A stretch of DNA of 49,023 bases, taken from positions 1 to 49,023 of the forward strand of contig PLSM01000116.1 of assembly GCA_003165075.1 (NCBI GenBank), in the 5' to 3' direction. The stretch comes from Acidobacteriaceae bacterium. GTDB taxonomy: Bacteria > Acidobacteriota > Terriglobia > Terriglobales > Acidobacteriaceae. Under the pieces are notes generated by a model. That model was given only the letters and a program-made list of their open reading frames with translations, searched no databases and was not told the DNA's origin. Of the stretch, positions 11,390-19,205 are shown in pieces (position 1 is the first letter of the stretch; each line of letters opens with the position of its first letter). Both the position numbers and the translations under genes were made by a program.

Positions 11390-12004
11390 ATGCCCACAAC
11401 CACTTACGCTCAGCAATTGCTTTCACTTTTGGCCCGCACCAGCTTCCGTCTTGGCCAATTCAAACTCTCCTCGGGGGGCAGCAGCGACTACTACATCGAC
11501 TGCCGCACCACCACCCTGCACGCCGAGGGCGGACGATTGACGGGACACTCCATACTTGAACTTCTGGAGGAGAATCACGTGGATGCGGAGGCCGTAGGCG
11601 GACTTACGCTAGGTGCGGACCCCATCGTCTCCAATGTGGCCACGGCCAGCGCCTGGCGCGTGCTCTCGCATCCCGGTGCACCGCTGCTGCACGGATTTCT
11701 GGTGCGCAAGGCGGAGAAGGCCCACGGTACCGGCCGCCGCATTGAAGGCTTTTGGCGCGAAGGGGCTCGAGTAGTGATTGTGGACGACGTCTGTACTACG
11801 GGTGCGTCAACTATCAACGCCATCGAGGCCGCACGCGAAGCCGGCATGACCGTTGCGGCAGTGGTGTGCATTGTGGAGCGGGAAGAGGCCAACGGCCGCC
11901 CTGCCGTGGAAGCTGCAGCCGGCGGCGCACCGTTCCTGCGCCTGTTCACGGCGAATGAAGTACGCGCGGAACACGTGAGGCAGCTCGCGCCTTCCAGTTC
12001 ATAG
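11390..12004 (+). CDS. pyrE: Orotate phosphoribosyltransferase
   Basis: PyrE converts orotate and PRPP to OMP in de novo pyrimidine synthesis. The 204-residue product has the N-terminal F-K-L-S-S-G-G-S-S-D-Y-Y-I-D-C-R motif, the family G-G-L-T-L-G-A-D-P-I segment and the PRPP-binding loop V-V-I-V-D-D-V-C-T-T-G-A-S-T. The ATG at 11390 fits the conserved N-terminus; an in-frame ATG at 11294 would add 32 unrelated residues. The gene is 111 bp downstream of the CPBP gene on the same strand, so it may have its own promoter. A long hairpin follows at 12069-12110. Confidence 0.95.
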   Translation: MPTTTYAQQLLSLLARTSFRLGQFKLSSGGSSDYYIDCRTTTLHAEGGRLTGHSILELLEENHVDAEAVGGLTLGADPIVSNVATASAWRVLSHPGAPLLHGFLVRKAEKAHGTGRRIEGFWREGARVVIVDDVCTTGASTINAIEAAREAGMTVAAVVCIVEREEANGRPAVEAAAGGAPFLRLFTANEVRAEHVRQLAPSSS

Positions 12005-12068
12005 GCCGGGCCTCGTGCAATCGACGGGCAGCCACCTCGATTGCATGGAGAAAAACGCACCCAGAGCG

Positions 12069-12110
12069 CAAATCAGGCCATCCGGGGGGAATCCCGGATG
12101 GCCTGATTTG
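12069..12110. terminator. Long perfect hairpin between pyrE and ompA-like gene
   Basis: An 18-bp perfect inverted repeat (12069-12086 with 12093-12110) with a 6-nt loop lies between two convergent genes. No long T-run follows on either strand, so it may act as a bidirectional terminator of atypical form or as an mRNA 3' stabiliser. Confidence 0.75.
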
Positions 12111-12160
12111 TCTCAAGGGTTTGCGCCACGGATGTTGGCGCGATGCGAGGACCTGGAGGC

Positions 12161-12892
12161 CTAGTTGCCCGTGCCTGCTGTTGAAGGCGCAGACGCGGTC
12201 TGCTGATCACCGCTCAAGTTAGTGAGTAACTGCACTTCGACGCGGCGATTCTGCTTGCGTCCGTCCGCAGAAGTGTTGGGCGCCACCGCATTGTCCTTGC
12301 CGATACCGATCAGGTAGAATCGATGGGCGGCAACGCCATACTTCGAGGCCAGATACTGCACCACGGCATCGGCCCTGCGCTGGCTCAGGTCGTAGTTGTA
12401 CTGCGCCGGACCGGTGGAGTCGGTTCCGCCGGTGACCTCGAGGATGTAGCTCTTGGCCGAGCCGAGCTGGGCGGCAAAGCTGTCGAGTTGCTCCTTGTCG
12501 TCCTTGGTAAGGACGGCCTTGTCGAAGCCGAAGTTGACAGTGACGTTGGCCATCGACTTGTAGTTGTCCAAGCCCTTGACCACGCTGTCGAGCGAGTCGG
12601 CGCGATGTACGGCGTCGTTGGCCGCGGTTTCAGCATCCCCGGCTGACTTGGTGGCGGTCTGAGCGTTCTGGGTGGCGCTGTCGGCCGCACCCTGCGCCTG
12701 CTTGATGCCGGCCTGTGCGCGGTCATCCGTATCGCGGATGGCGCGGTTGTTGGCTGCCGTCTTTTCTTCCAATTGATTGGTGTGTTCGATGATGGGCGCC
12801 GTCTCAGTGCGTACATAGTTCTTGGTGGCGCAACCCGTCACACCGGCGACCGCCATTGCCGCTGTTACTAATAACCCGAACCGATGCGTCAT
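12161..12892 (-). CDS. OmpA-family peptidoglycan-binding lipoprotein
   Basis: This 243-residue protein has a signal peptide ending in the lipobox V-T-G-C (Cys near 21). A helical, Ala/Gln/Asp-rich region (about 40-110) looks like a coiled coil. An OmpA C-terminal domain (about 115-225) follows, with F-x-F-D-K-A near the start and the peptidoglycan-contacting pattern N-Y-D-L-S-Q-R-R-A-D-A-V. Such lipoproteins tether the outer membrane to the cell wall (Pal-like role). The C-terminus is Ser/Thr/Ala-rich. It converges on pyrE with a strong hairpin between them, and diverges from uvrC across about 300 bp. Confidence 0.9.
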   Translation of the reverse strand: MTHRFGLLVTAAMAVAGVTGCATKNYVRTETAPIIEHTNQLEEKTAANNRAIRDTDDRAQAGIKQAQGAADSATQNAQTATKSAGDAETAANDAVHRADSLDSVVKGLDNYKSMANVTVNFGFDKAVLTKDDKEQLDSFAAQLGSAKSYILEVTGGTDSTGPAQYNYDLSQRRADAVVQYLASKYGVAAHRFYLIGIGKDNAVAPNTSADGRKQNRRVEVQLLTNLSGDQQTASAPSTAGTGN

Positions 12893-13189
12893 AAATTAAC
12901 CCCACTTTTCCCGCCGCCTGAACCTGACCGGGACTTGGACGGCGCACAACAATCCCGTTCTGCCACTTTGGGTATGGCATTCCAAGAACCAAACCCCTGC
13001 AGTCTTTTAATTGAATGAAACGAATGGCTTTGATCCAATTCTGACCAATAGCGGAAAGTGTCCGAACCGTGTAATTCTTACCTGACCCGGTAAGGATTTC
13101 TTTCCTTTCTGTTCGCCGGGCCCACACCGGCAGAGTACCCGCTATGCTAGAAACTGGCGGCGCTGCTGCCGATTGACCCCATCCGCGCC
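12893..13189. other. Divergent intergenic region, ompA-like / uvrC
   Basis: About 300 bp between divergent genes. It should hold both promoters, but no consensus -35/-10 pair or clear palindrome could be picked with confidence. No coding sequence was seen. Confidence 0.4.
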
Positions 13190-15064
13190 ATGGACCTCTA
13201 CGAGAAAATCCGCACTTTGCCCACCCAGCCAGGCGTGTACCTCTACAAGAACGCGGAGGGCGAGGTCATTTACGTGGGCAAGGCCAACAACCTGCGCTCG
13301 CGGGTGCGGTCGTACCTGCTGGAGGCGGCACAGGCCAACGCGAAAACCGGCTCGCTGATGCGCGAAGCCGTGGATATCGACTACATTCTGGTGGCCAACG
13401 AGCACGAGGCGCTGGCCCTGGAAAACAATCTGATCAAGCAGCGCAAGCCGCGCTTCAACATCCTGCTGCGCGACGACAAGACGTATCCCTATGTGAAGCT
13501 GACCCTGGCGGACCGGTTCCCCAAGGTGTTTGTGACGCGGCGGCTGCGCAAGGACGGCTCAGCGTATTACGGGCCTTACTTCCCCGGCAATCTTGCATAC
13601 CGCGTGGTGGAACTGATTCATCGCAGTTTTCTGTTGCCCAGTTGCAAGGTCGATCTCTCCCGCTATCATCCGCGGGCCTGTTTGCAGTACTACATTCACC
13701 GCTGCCTGGGCCCATGCGTGGAGGGATTAACCACGCCGGAAGCGTACCAGGATGCGGTTCGTGACGCACAAATGTTTTTGGAGGGACGCCATGCGGAGCT
13801 GGAACGTACGCTGACTGCGCGCATGATGGCGGCCGCGGAAGCGGAGCGGTTCGAAGCTGCCGCGCACCTGCGCGACCAGCTCTCGACAGTGCACCAGCTC
13901 AAGGAGAAGCAGCGCATCGCCACCGCCGAGCAGAGCGACGACGCGGATGTGTTCGGCTATCACTTCGAGGACGGGTCGCTGGCCGTGAACCTGTTCCACA
14001 TGCGCGCGGGGAAGATTGTGGACCGGCGTGAATTTTTCTGGGAGGACCTGCCGGAGTTGCTTGAGACGCCGACGACGGATGCTGAACAGGGAGGAGACGG
14101 CAGCGAGACGCCTTTCCATGCGGGCCCGGTCTTCTCGGCGCTGCTGAAGCAGCTCTACATCGACCAGCAGTATGTACCGCGCACGGTGCTGGTGCCGGTG
14201 GAGTTCGACGACCGCGAAACGCTGGCGACTCTGCTGAGCGAGTGCAGCGGCCACCGCATCGAGCTGGTGGTGCCGCAGCGGGGCGAGAAGCGCTCACTGG
14301 TGGATCTGGCAGGGCAGAACGCAAAGCAATCGCACACCCAGCGCTTCCGTGTGCTGGAACCCTCGCGGAAAACCATTGCGGAGGCGCTGGCGGACACACT
14401 GATGCTGCCTGAGCTGCCGCGACGCATCGAGTGCTTCGACATCTCGCACATCCAGGGCGCGGAAACCGTGGCCTCGCTGGTGGTGTGGGAGGACGGCAAG
14501 ATGAACAAGGCGGCGTATCGCAAGTTCAAAGTGCTGACGGTGGAGGGAGTGGACGACTTTGCGTCGATGCGGGAGGTGGTGCACCGGCGCTATCGGCGGC
14601 TGAAGGATGAAGACCAGCCCATGCCTTCGCTGGTGTTGATCGACGGTGGCCTGGGCCAGCTGCACGCCGCCGCCGAGGCGCTGGAGTCGCTGGGCTTCAC
14701 CGCACAGCCGCTGGCATCCATTGCAAAGAAGGAAGAGGTGATTTACCTCTACGGCAATGAGGACGAGCCGGTGGTGCTGGACCGCCGCTCGCCGGTGCTG
14801 CACCTGGTGCAGCTGATTCGTGACGAGAGCCACCGCTTTGCCGTGGGCTACCATCGCCAGCGCCGCGCCATGCGTGACCGGGACTCGGAGTTGCTGAACA
14901 TCGCGGGGGTAGGGACGCAAACACGGCAAAGGCTGCTGGCCCACTTCGGCAGCCTGCGCGACGTGCAACAGGCTACGGCAGAGTCGCTGGCCGCAGTGGT
15001 TCCGCGCAAAACCGCGGAGACCATCTGGCGGCATTTTCATACTACGGCGGGACAAACAGCATAA
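13190..15064 (+). CDS. uvrC: Excinuclease ABC subunit UvrC
   Basis: UvrC makes both incisions around lesions in nucleotide excision repair. The 624-residue protein has a GIY-YIG nuclease domain (about 10-95; P-G-V-Y-L-Y-K then I-Y-V-G-K-A-N-N-L-R-S-R-V), a UvrB-interacting UVR segment (about 205-240; A-E-R-F-E-A-A-A-H-L-R-D-Q-L), an RNase H-like nuclease domain (about 395-560; E-C-F-D-I-S-H-I-Q-G and V-L-I-D-G-G-L-G-Q-L) and C-terminal helix-hairpin-helix motifs (I-A-G-V-G-T-Q-T-R). Length is normal. Unlike in E. coli, it is not beside other repair genes apart from being 3 kb from uvrA. Confidence 0.97.
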   Translation: MDLYEKIRTLPTQPGVYLYKNAEGEVIYVGKANNLRSRVRSYLLEAAQANAKTGSLMREAVDIDYILVANEHEALALENNLIKQRKPRFNILLRDDKTYPYVKLTLADRFPKVFVTRRLRKDGSAYYGPYFPGNLAYRVVELIHRSFLLPSCKVDLSRYHPRACLQYYIHRCLGPCVEGLTTPEAYQDAVRDAQMFLEGRHAELERTLTARMMAAAEAERFEAAAHLRDQLSTVHQLKEKQRIATAEQSDDADVFGYHFEDGSLAVNLFHMRAGKIVDRREFFWEDLPELLETPTTDAEQGGDGSETPFHAGPVFSALLKQLYIDQQYVPRTVLVPVEFDDRETLATLLSECSGHRIELVVPQRGEKRSLVDLAGQNAKQSHTQRFRVLEPSRKTIAEALADTLMLPELPRRIECFDISHIQGAETVASLVVWEDGKMNKAAYRKFKVLTVEGVDDFASMREVVHRRYRRLKDEDQPMPSLVLIDGGLGQLHAAAEALESLGFTAQPLASIAKKEEVIYLYGNEDEPVVLDRRSPVLHLVQLIRDESHRFAVGYHRQRRAMRDRDSELLNIAGVGTQTRQRLLAHFGSLRDVQQATAESLAAVVPRKTAETIWRHFHTTAGQTA

Positions 15065-15177
15065 TCAGAAACTCGCCTGTGAGGCGGACCCATCACTTCA
15101 GCCGCTTCGCACAGATTCTCTGTTCCCTCGCGTGCTGCGGTTGTGATAGCTTTTGGTTCCTCCCCCAGGAGGAAGTT

Positions 15178-15699
15178 ATGCGAGTACGATTCACTTGGCC
15201 GGCCGCAGTTGCTCTCGCGGTCATTGTTGCGGGCTGCACCCAGGCTCCGCCGCCCGCCCCCCCAGACACCCGTCCGGCGGATACGAAGGCGATTCAGGAT
15301 CTAGAAACCGCGTGGTCCCAGTCGTTCGCCACCAAGGACGTGAGTAAGATCACGGCTTTCTACGCCGACGACGCATCCGTCTATATGCCAGGCACGCCCG
15401 TGATCAGCGGAATTGCGGCAATCAAGGCCGCAATGACGCCGATGTTGGCGGACAAAAACTATTCCCTCACCTTTGCGTCGACGGGCATGGATGTTGCGAA
15501 GTCCGGCGACATCGCTTACAGCCACGGCTCCTACACCGAAACCTCCACCGATCCTAAGACGAAAAAGGCCGTCACCGTGAACGGAAAGTACGTGACCGTC
15601 TTTGGGAAGCAAGCCGACGGCGGCTGGAAGGCAATTCAGGACAGCATCAGCAATGATGGTGTGCCGAAACCGGTGGCAGTAGCGAAAAAAGCCAAGTAA
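15178..15699 (+). CDS. NTF2-like (SnoaL/DUF4440-type) lipoprotein
   Basis: This 173-residue lipoprotein has the lipobox V-A-G-C (Cys about 20), a Pro-rich linker and a single cone-shaped NTF2-like domain (about 38-160). Typical features are I-Q-D-L-E-T-A-W-S-Q-S-F-A-T-K-D and F-Y-A-D-D-A-S-V-Y-M-P-G. Domains of this fold act as small-molecule binders or isomerases; the ligand here is unknown. AGGAGGAAG sits 3-4 nt before the ATG at 15178, a very strong ribosome site. It probably sits in the periplasm, anchored to a membrane. No operon partner is evident. Confidence 0.82.
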   Translation: MRVRFTWPAAVALAVIVAGCTQAPPPAPPDTRPADTKAIQDLETAWSQSFATKDVSKITAFYADDASVYMPGTPVISGIAAIKAAMTPMLADKNYSLTFASTGMDVAKSGDIAYSHGSYTETSTDPKTKKAVTVNGKYVTVFGKQADGGWKAIQDSISNDGVPKPVAVAKKAK

Positions 15700-15941
15700 C
15701 ACAGCGTAGACTGACCTAACCAAACCACAGCGTCGCCTGTCTGTGCGCTTGTCTTTCGGGGGAGGGACTGGCGCATGGACGGGAGGCCTTCAGACCGGCG
15801 AGTTGGAGTGATAACACTGGTGCGCTGGGCATCGCAGCAGCGCAAAAAGCCACTCCTCTAAATGTGGCGCGAACGAACCTGCGCAGCAGAACCCGAGCTC
15901 TCAAATATAAATTGGAACCATTGCACGATGAGCAGTTGAAA

Positions 15942-16681
15942 TCAGGGCATTACCCCAGTTCCGCCTTGGCCACGTCTAGCCTGCTTTGATCGAATGCGCG
16001 GAGTGGGCGAACCAGGAGGTCTCTCGGGGTTAGGCTCAGTGAAATGGTCGAGCAGAACCACATTGAGCAGCGACTTATTGACCCGGATGCGGCCGTTGTA
16101 TTCGATAAGCCCGAGCTTGCGAAAACGATTCATAAAGAAGCTGACGCGGGACCGGGTGGTGCCGACCATCTCTGCCAGAGTTCCCTGTGTGATGGGAGGA
16201 ATCAAGGGTTCCGGTGACCCCGGCTCACCAAATTCGGCCAAGAGCAGGAGAATTCTCGCCAGACGCCTTTCGCTGGAGTCGAAAAGCTGAGCAACAAGAT
16301 CGGCTTGGGTTCGCATGCTCCGGATCAGCAGGAATTTCAAGTACATTTCGGAGAGGGAGTGCTCCTGGTGCATCACGAGGATCATCTCTTCCCTCTCAAT
16401 CCTGAGCGCTGCGCAGGCGGTAATGGCACTGGCAGTGGCCATATGCAGCCCACCCACGCTGGCCAGTGACTCGTCTCCAACGAATTCCCCGGCGGGGAGA
16501 AGGCGATGGTGGCCTCCTTCCCGTCATGCGAAACGACGGTGAGTTTTGCGCGGCCCGTCTGGAGATAGAAGATGGAGTCAGCCGAATCTCCCTGCGAAAA
16601 GAAGACTTGGTTGGGCTTCAAATGGACAATTCTTCGTCCCACTCCTGCGGTTGCAAGAAAGGCGGCGAGGTCGAAGGTCAT
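15942..16681 (-). pseudogene. Frameshifted Crp/Fnr-family regulator
   Basis: Two overlapping frames together make one Crp/Fnr regulator. The N-terminal half (ATG at 16681) has a cyclic-nucleotide-type beta barrel: F-S-Q-G-D-S-A-D-S-I-F-Y-L-Q-T-G, then D-G-K-E-A-T-I-A-F. The C-terminal half has the dimer helix and a winged helix-turn-helix (T-L-A-E-M-V-G-T-T-R-S-R-V-S-F-F-M-N-R-F-R-K-L-G-L-I). The expected continuation L-P-A-G-E-F-V-G-D-E is found in another frame, consistent with loss of one base near 16495-16503 in a C-rich minus-strand run. It may be a real pseudogene or a sequencing/assembly error. It diverges from a second Crp/Fnr gene. Confidence 0.85.
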
Positions 16682-16777
16682 GCTTCTTACCTCGAAAAAG
16701 AAGATCGGGGACCGGCTGAATTGTACTCGCTTCGCCTTCCGATCTCTTGTTCGGTCTCGGACACAACCCAAAAGGTC

Positions 16778-16865
16778 TTTTGTACGGTATCTGGCATAAC
16801 TTGAAATATCTTTGTACGGTATCTGACATAACTTGAAATATCTTTGTACATATCTTTGTACATAT
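16778..16865. repeat. Tandem repeats between divergent Crp/Fnr genes
   Basis: Two 32-bp units (16778-16809 and 16810-16841) differ at one position and are followed by two copies of a 12-bp unit, CTTTGTACATAT (16842-16865), that share the CTTTGTAC start. The block is AT-rich compared with its surroundings and lies upstream of both divergent regulator genes. It may carry repeated operator or promoter elements, or be a slipped-strand tandem duplication. Confidence 0.85.
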
Positions 16866-16948
16866 ATGACCTAACCCTAACCTTATCGGGCATCCTGAGC
16901 TTTGCGCTACAAGCTTATGATAGGGTTTTCTCTGAAAGTGAGAACTCC

Positions 16949-17662
16949 TTGCACACGAACGACTTTAAGAACACTCTTTTGAAGGCTCTAGACCGGGACA
17001 TAATTGGACGCCTTCGTTTGCAGCCGGTCAAATTCGAGCTGAAACACGAAATCGAAAAACCTGACGACCCGATCGAGCACCTGTATTTTCTCGAAGAGGG
17101 AATGGCGTCGATGACGACAACGTTCAAGGATGGTTCTCAGGTTGAGGTAGGGATGTTCGGTTATGAGTCTGCCATCGGAGTCTCAGCTCTCATGGGAACA
17201 AAGGTGAGTCTGAATCGCATCTACACCCAGATTGCCGGCCACGGTTATAGCTGCCAGGTGGAGGACGCGAGAAGAGAGTTCCGCCTTGGCGGCCACTTTC
17301 AGTTTCTGGCTCTGCGCTATGTCCAGGCACAACTCGTTCAGGCAATGCAATCTGCTGGATGCAATGCAAAACACAACTTTGAACAGCGACTTGCCCGCTG
17401 GCTGCTTATCTGTGCAGACCGCGCACACACCGACACGTTCAAGATTTCGCATGAGTTTCTCGCAGACATGCTTGGGGGTCGCCGTCCCACAATTTCTACG
17501 ACAGCCGGAATTCTAAAGAGAAAAGGACTTATCGAATACAGCCGCGGAGAAATTCGCATTCTCGATATCCCTGGGCTCATGAAGGTCTCTTGCGAGTGCT
17601 ATCTGATCATCAAGGATCACCTCGACAATTATTCAAAGTTCGACACCGCAATCACTGCGTAG
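16949..17662 (+). CDS. Crp/Fnr-family transcriptional regulator
   Basis: This is a 237-residue regulator if begun at the TTG at 16949. The open frame runs back to 16844 without an ATG, and the upstream residues do not look conserved. The effector domain (about 15-120) has H-L-Y-F-L-E-E-G-M-A-S-M and an F-G-Y-E-S-A-I-G-V-S segment typical of cAMP-independent Crp/Fnr members. The long dimerisation helix (about 120-155) precedes a winged helix-turn-helix (about 165-215; I-S-H-E-F-L-A-D-M-L-G-G-R-R-P-T-I-S). No Cys cluster for an Fnr-type Fe-S centre is present. Base composition appears lower in G+C than neighbouring genes, compatible with transfer. Confidence 0.82.
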   Translation: MHTNDFKNTLLKALDRDIIGRLRLQPVKFELKHEIEKPDDPIEHLYFLEEGMASMTTTFKDGSQVEVGMFGYESAIGVSALMGTKVSLNRIYTQIAGHGYSCQVEDARREFRLGGHFQFLALRYVQAQLVQAMQSAGCNAKHNFEQRLARWLLICADRAHTDTFKISHEFLADMLGGRRPTISTTAGILKRKGLIEYSRGEIRILDIPGLMKVSCECYLIIKDHLDNYSKFDTAITA

Positions 17663-17741
17663 CCATATTACCCGCAGCAGGCTAATCCAAGAATCGGCCA
17701 AGCGAATTCGCTGCCTGCTCGTGCTACCCTCACATCACCGC

Positions 17742-19145
17742 ATGAGCCAGCCGTCTTCCATACAGCCAAAACAAGTTCCCGGTGATTTGCCGCGCGTGCT
17801 GGGCGCAAGCCAGGCCACGGCGATCGTGGTGGGAACGATCATCGGCAGCGGTATTTTCCTGGTGCCCAGCGAAATGATGCGGGACACGGGATCTTCCACG
17901 CTGGTTTACCTGGCTTGGATTGTGGGTGGGCTGTTGTCGCTGTTTGGCGCCATGACCTATGCCGAACTGGGCGCGATGCTGCCCTACGCCGGCGGCGAAT
18001 ATGTCTACCTGCGCGGCGCGTATGGCGACACGGCGGCCTTTCTCTACATGTGGACATGGTTTGCGGTGGCCAAGCCGGCCTCAATTGCTGCAGTCACCCT
18101 TGGCCTGGCGCGCACGCTGGAGTTCTTCCCCGCCTTCCGCTGGCTCAGGGCGCAGGTTCTGGGAATGGGCGGCCCGCTGCCGCTGCTCTGGTCCCAGGTG
18201 TTCGCCATCGCTGTGACTTGGTTCATGACGGGGCTGAACTACCTGGGCATCAAGAAGGCCGGGGATTTCCAACTTGTTTTCACCATTCTCAAAGGGATTC
18301 TGATTCTGATTGTCGCGGGGCTGTGCTTTGCCTCCGCAGCGGGAACGTGGACCAACTTTACCACCCGGCTGCCGAACGCAACCGGCGGCTGGAGCGGATT
18401 CATGCTGGCGCTGATCGCTACGCTGTGGGCCTACGACGGCTGGAACGACCTGACCATGGTGGCTGGAGAGGTGCGCCACCCGGAGCGCAGCCTTCCCATC
18501 GCTCTGATCGGCGGCCTGTTCATCGTAGGCATTTTCTTTATGGCCACCAACGCCGCCATCCAGTACATCCTGCCCGCGGCACAAATCGCAAGCAGCGAGC
18601 GGCCTGCCGTGGCAGCGCTTGCAGTGGTCGCCGGTCCGGGTGGAGCGGGCTTTGTGGCCGCGGCAATGGCGCTTTCGATCTTCGTGACTCTGAACGGAAC
18701 GGTGATGTCCGGCGCGCGCATTCCGTTTGCGGCCGCGCGCGACCGGCTTTTCTTTCGCCAGTTCGCGCACATCCATCCTCGTTTCCAGTCTCCCTCCACA
18801 TCGCTGATGGTGCAGGGACTGCTCTCCACCGTATTGCTGCTTTTCCTGAGCCAGTTTCAGCAGCACTTCGAGCTGGCCGTCTTTGCGGAGTGGCTCTTCT
18901 ATATGCTCACGGCAACCACGGTTTTTGTGTACCGGCACAAGCAGCCTGACGTGGCGCGGCCCTACCGCGTGTGGGGCTACCCGGTGTTACCGGCGGTTTT
19001 TGTTTTGTGCGCTGGGGCAGTGCTGATCTGGAGCTATGCAGGCAACCTGAAGGGTTCGCTGCTGGGAAGCGGACTCATTCTGCTCGGATTGCCGGTGCTC
19101 TGGCTGGTGCGAAGACGATACGGGGCTTCGGTGCCTGCGGAATGA
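17742..19145 (+). CDS. APC-superfamily amino-acid permease
   Basis: This 467-residue inner-membrane transporter has about 12 hydrophobic helices. The first carries the APC signature V-V-G-T-I-I-G-S-G-I-F-L-V-P-S, and the loop P-E-R-S-L-P-I-A-L occurs after W-A-Y-D-G-W-N-D. This pattern resembles LAT-type amino-acid exchangers/permeases, which move neutral amino acids by proton or amino-acid antiport. Substrate cannot be told from sequence. The ATG at 17742 is used because the preceding in-frame GTG at 17721 adds only a few unlike residues. It is 79 bp downstream of the Crp/Fnr gene on the same strand. Confidence 0.9.
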   Translation: MSQPSSIQPKQVPGDLPRVLGASQATAIVVGTIIGSGIFLVPSEMMRDTGSSTLVYLAWIVGGLLSLFGAMTYAELGAMLPYAGGEYVYLRGAYGDTAAFLYMWTWFAVAKPASIAAVTLGLARTLEFFPAFRWLRAQVLGMGGPLPLLWSQVFAIAVTWFMTGLNYLGIKKAGDFQLVFTILKGILILIVAGLCFASAAGTWTNFTTRLPNATGGWSGFMLALIATLWAYDGWNDLTMVAGEVRHPERSLPIALIGGLFIVGIFFMATNAAIQYILPAAQIASSERPAVAALAVVAGPGGAGFVAAAMALSIFVTLNGTVMSGARIPFAAARDRLFFRQFAHIHPRFQSPSTSLMVQGLLSTVLLLFLSQFQQHFELAVFAEWLFYMLTATTVFVYRHKQPDVARPYRVWGYPVLPAVFVLCAGAVLIWSYAGNLKGSLLGSGLILLGLPVLWLVRRRYGASVPAE

Positions 19146-19205
19146 TATTTCTGGAAAGGCACTGAAATTGCCGGCGCCCCGCTTGATCTCGGGTCCGCCG
19201 GTTCC

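Noticed and set aside
16870..16882. Telomere-like CCTAACCCTAACC
   Set aside because: Only about two copies and inside the presumed leader/coding start of a bacterial gene; a chance match.
17915..18949. A long plus-strand open frame inside the permease gene
   Set aside because: Alternate frame of the APC permease; Arg/Ala/His-rich and without a recognisable fold.
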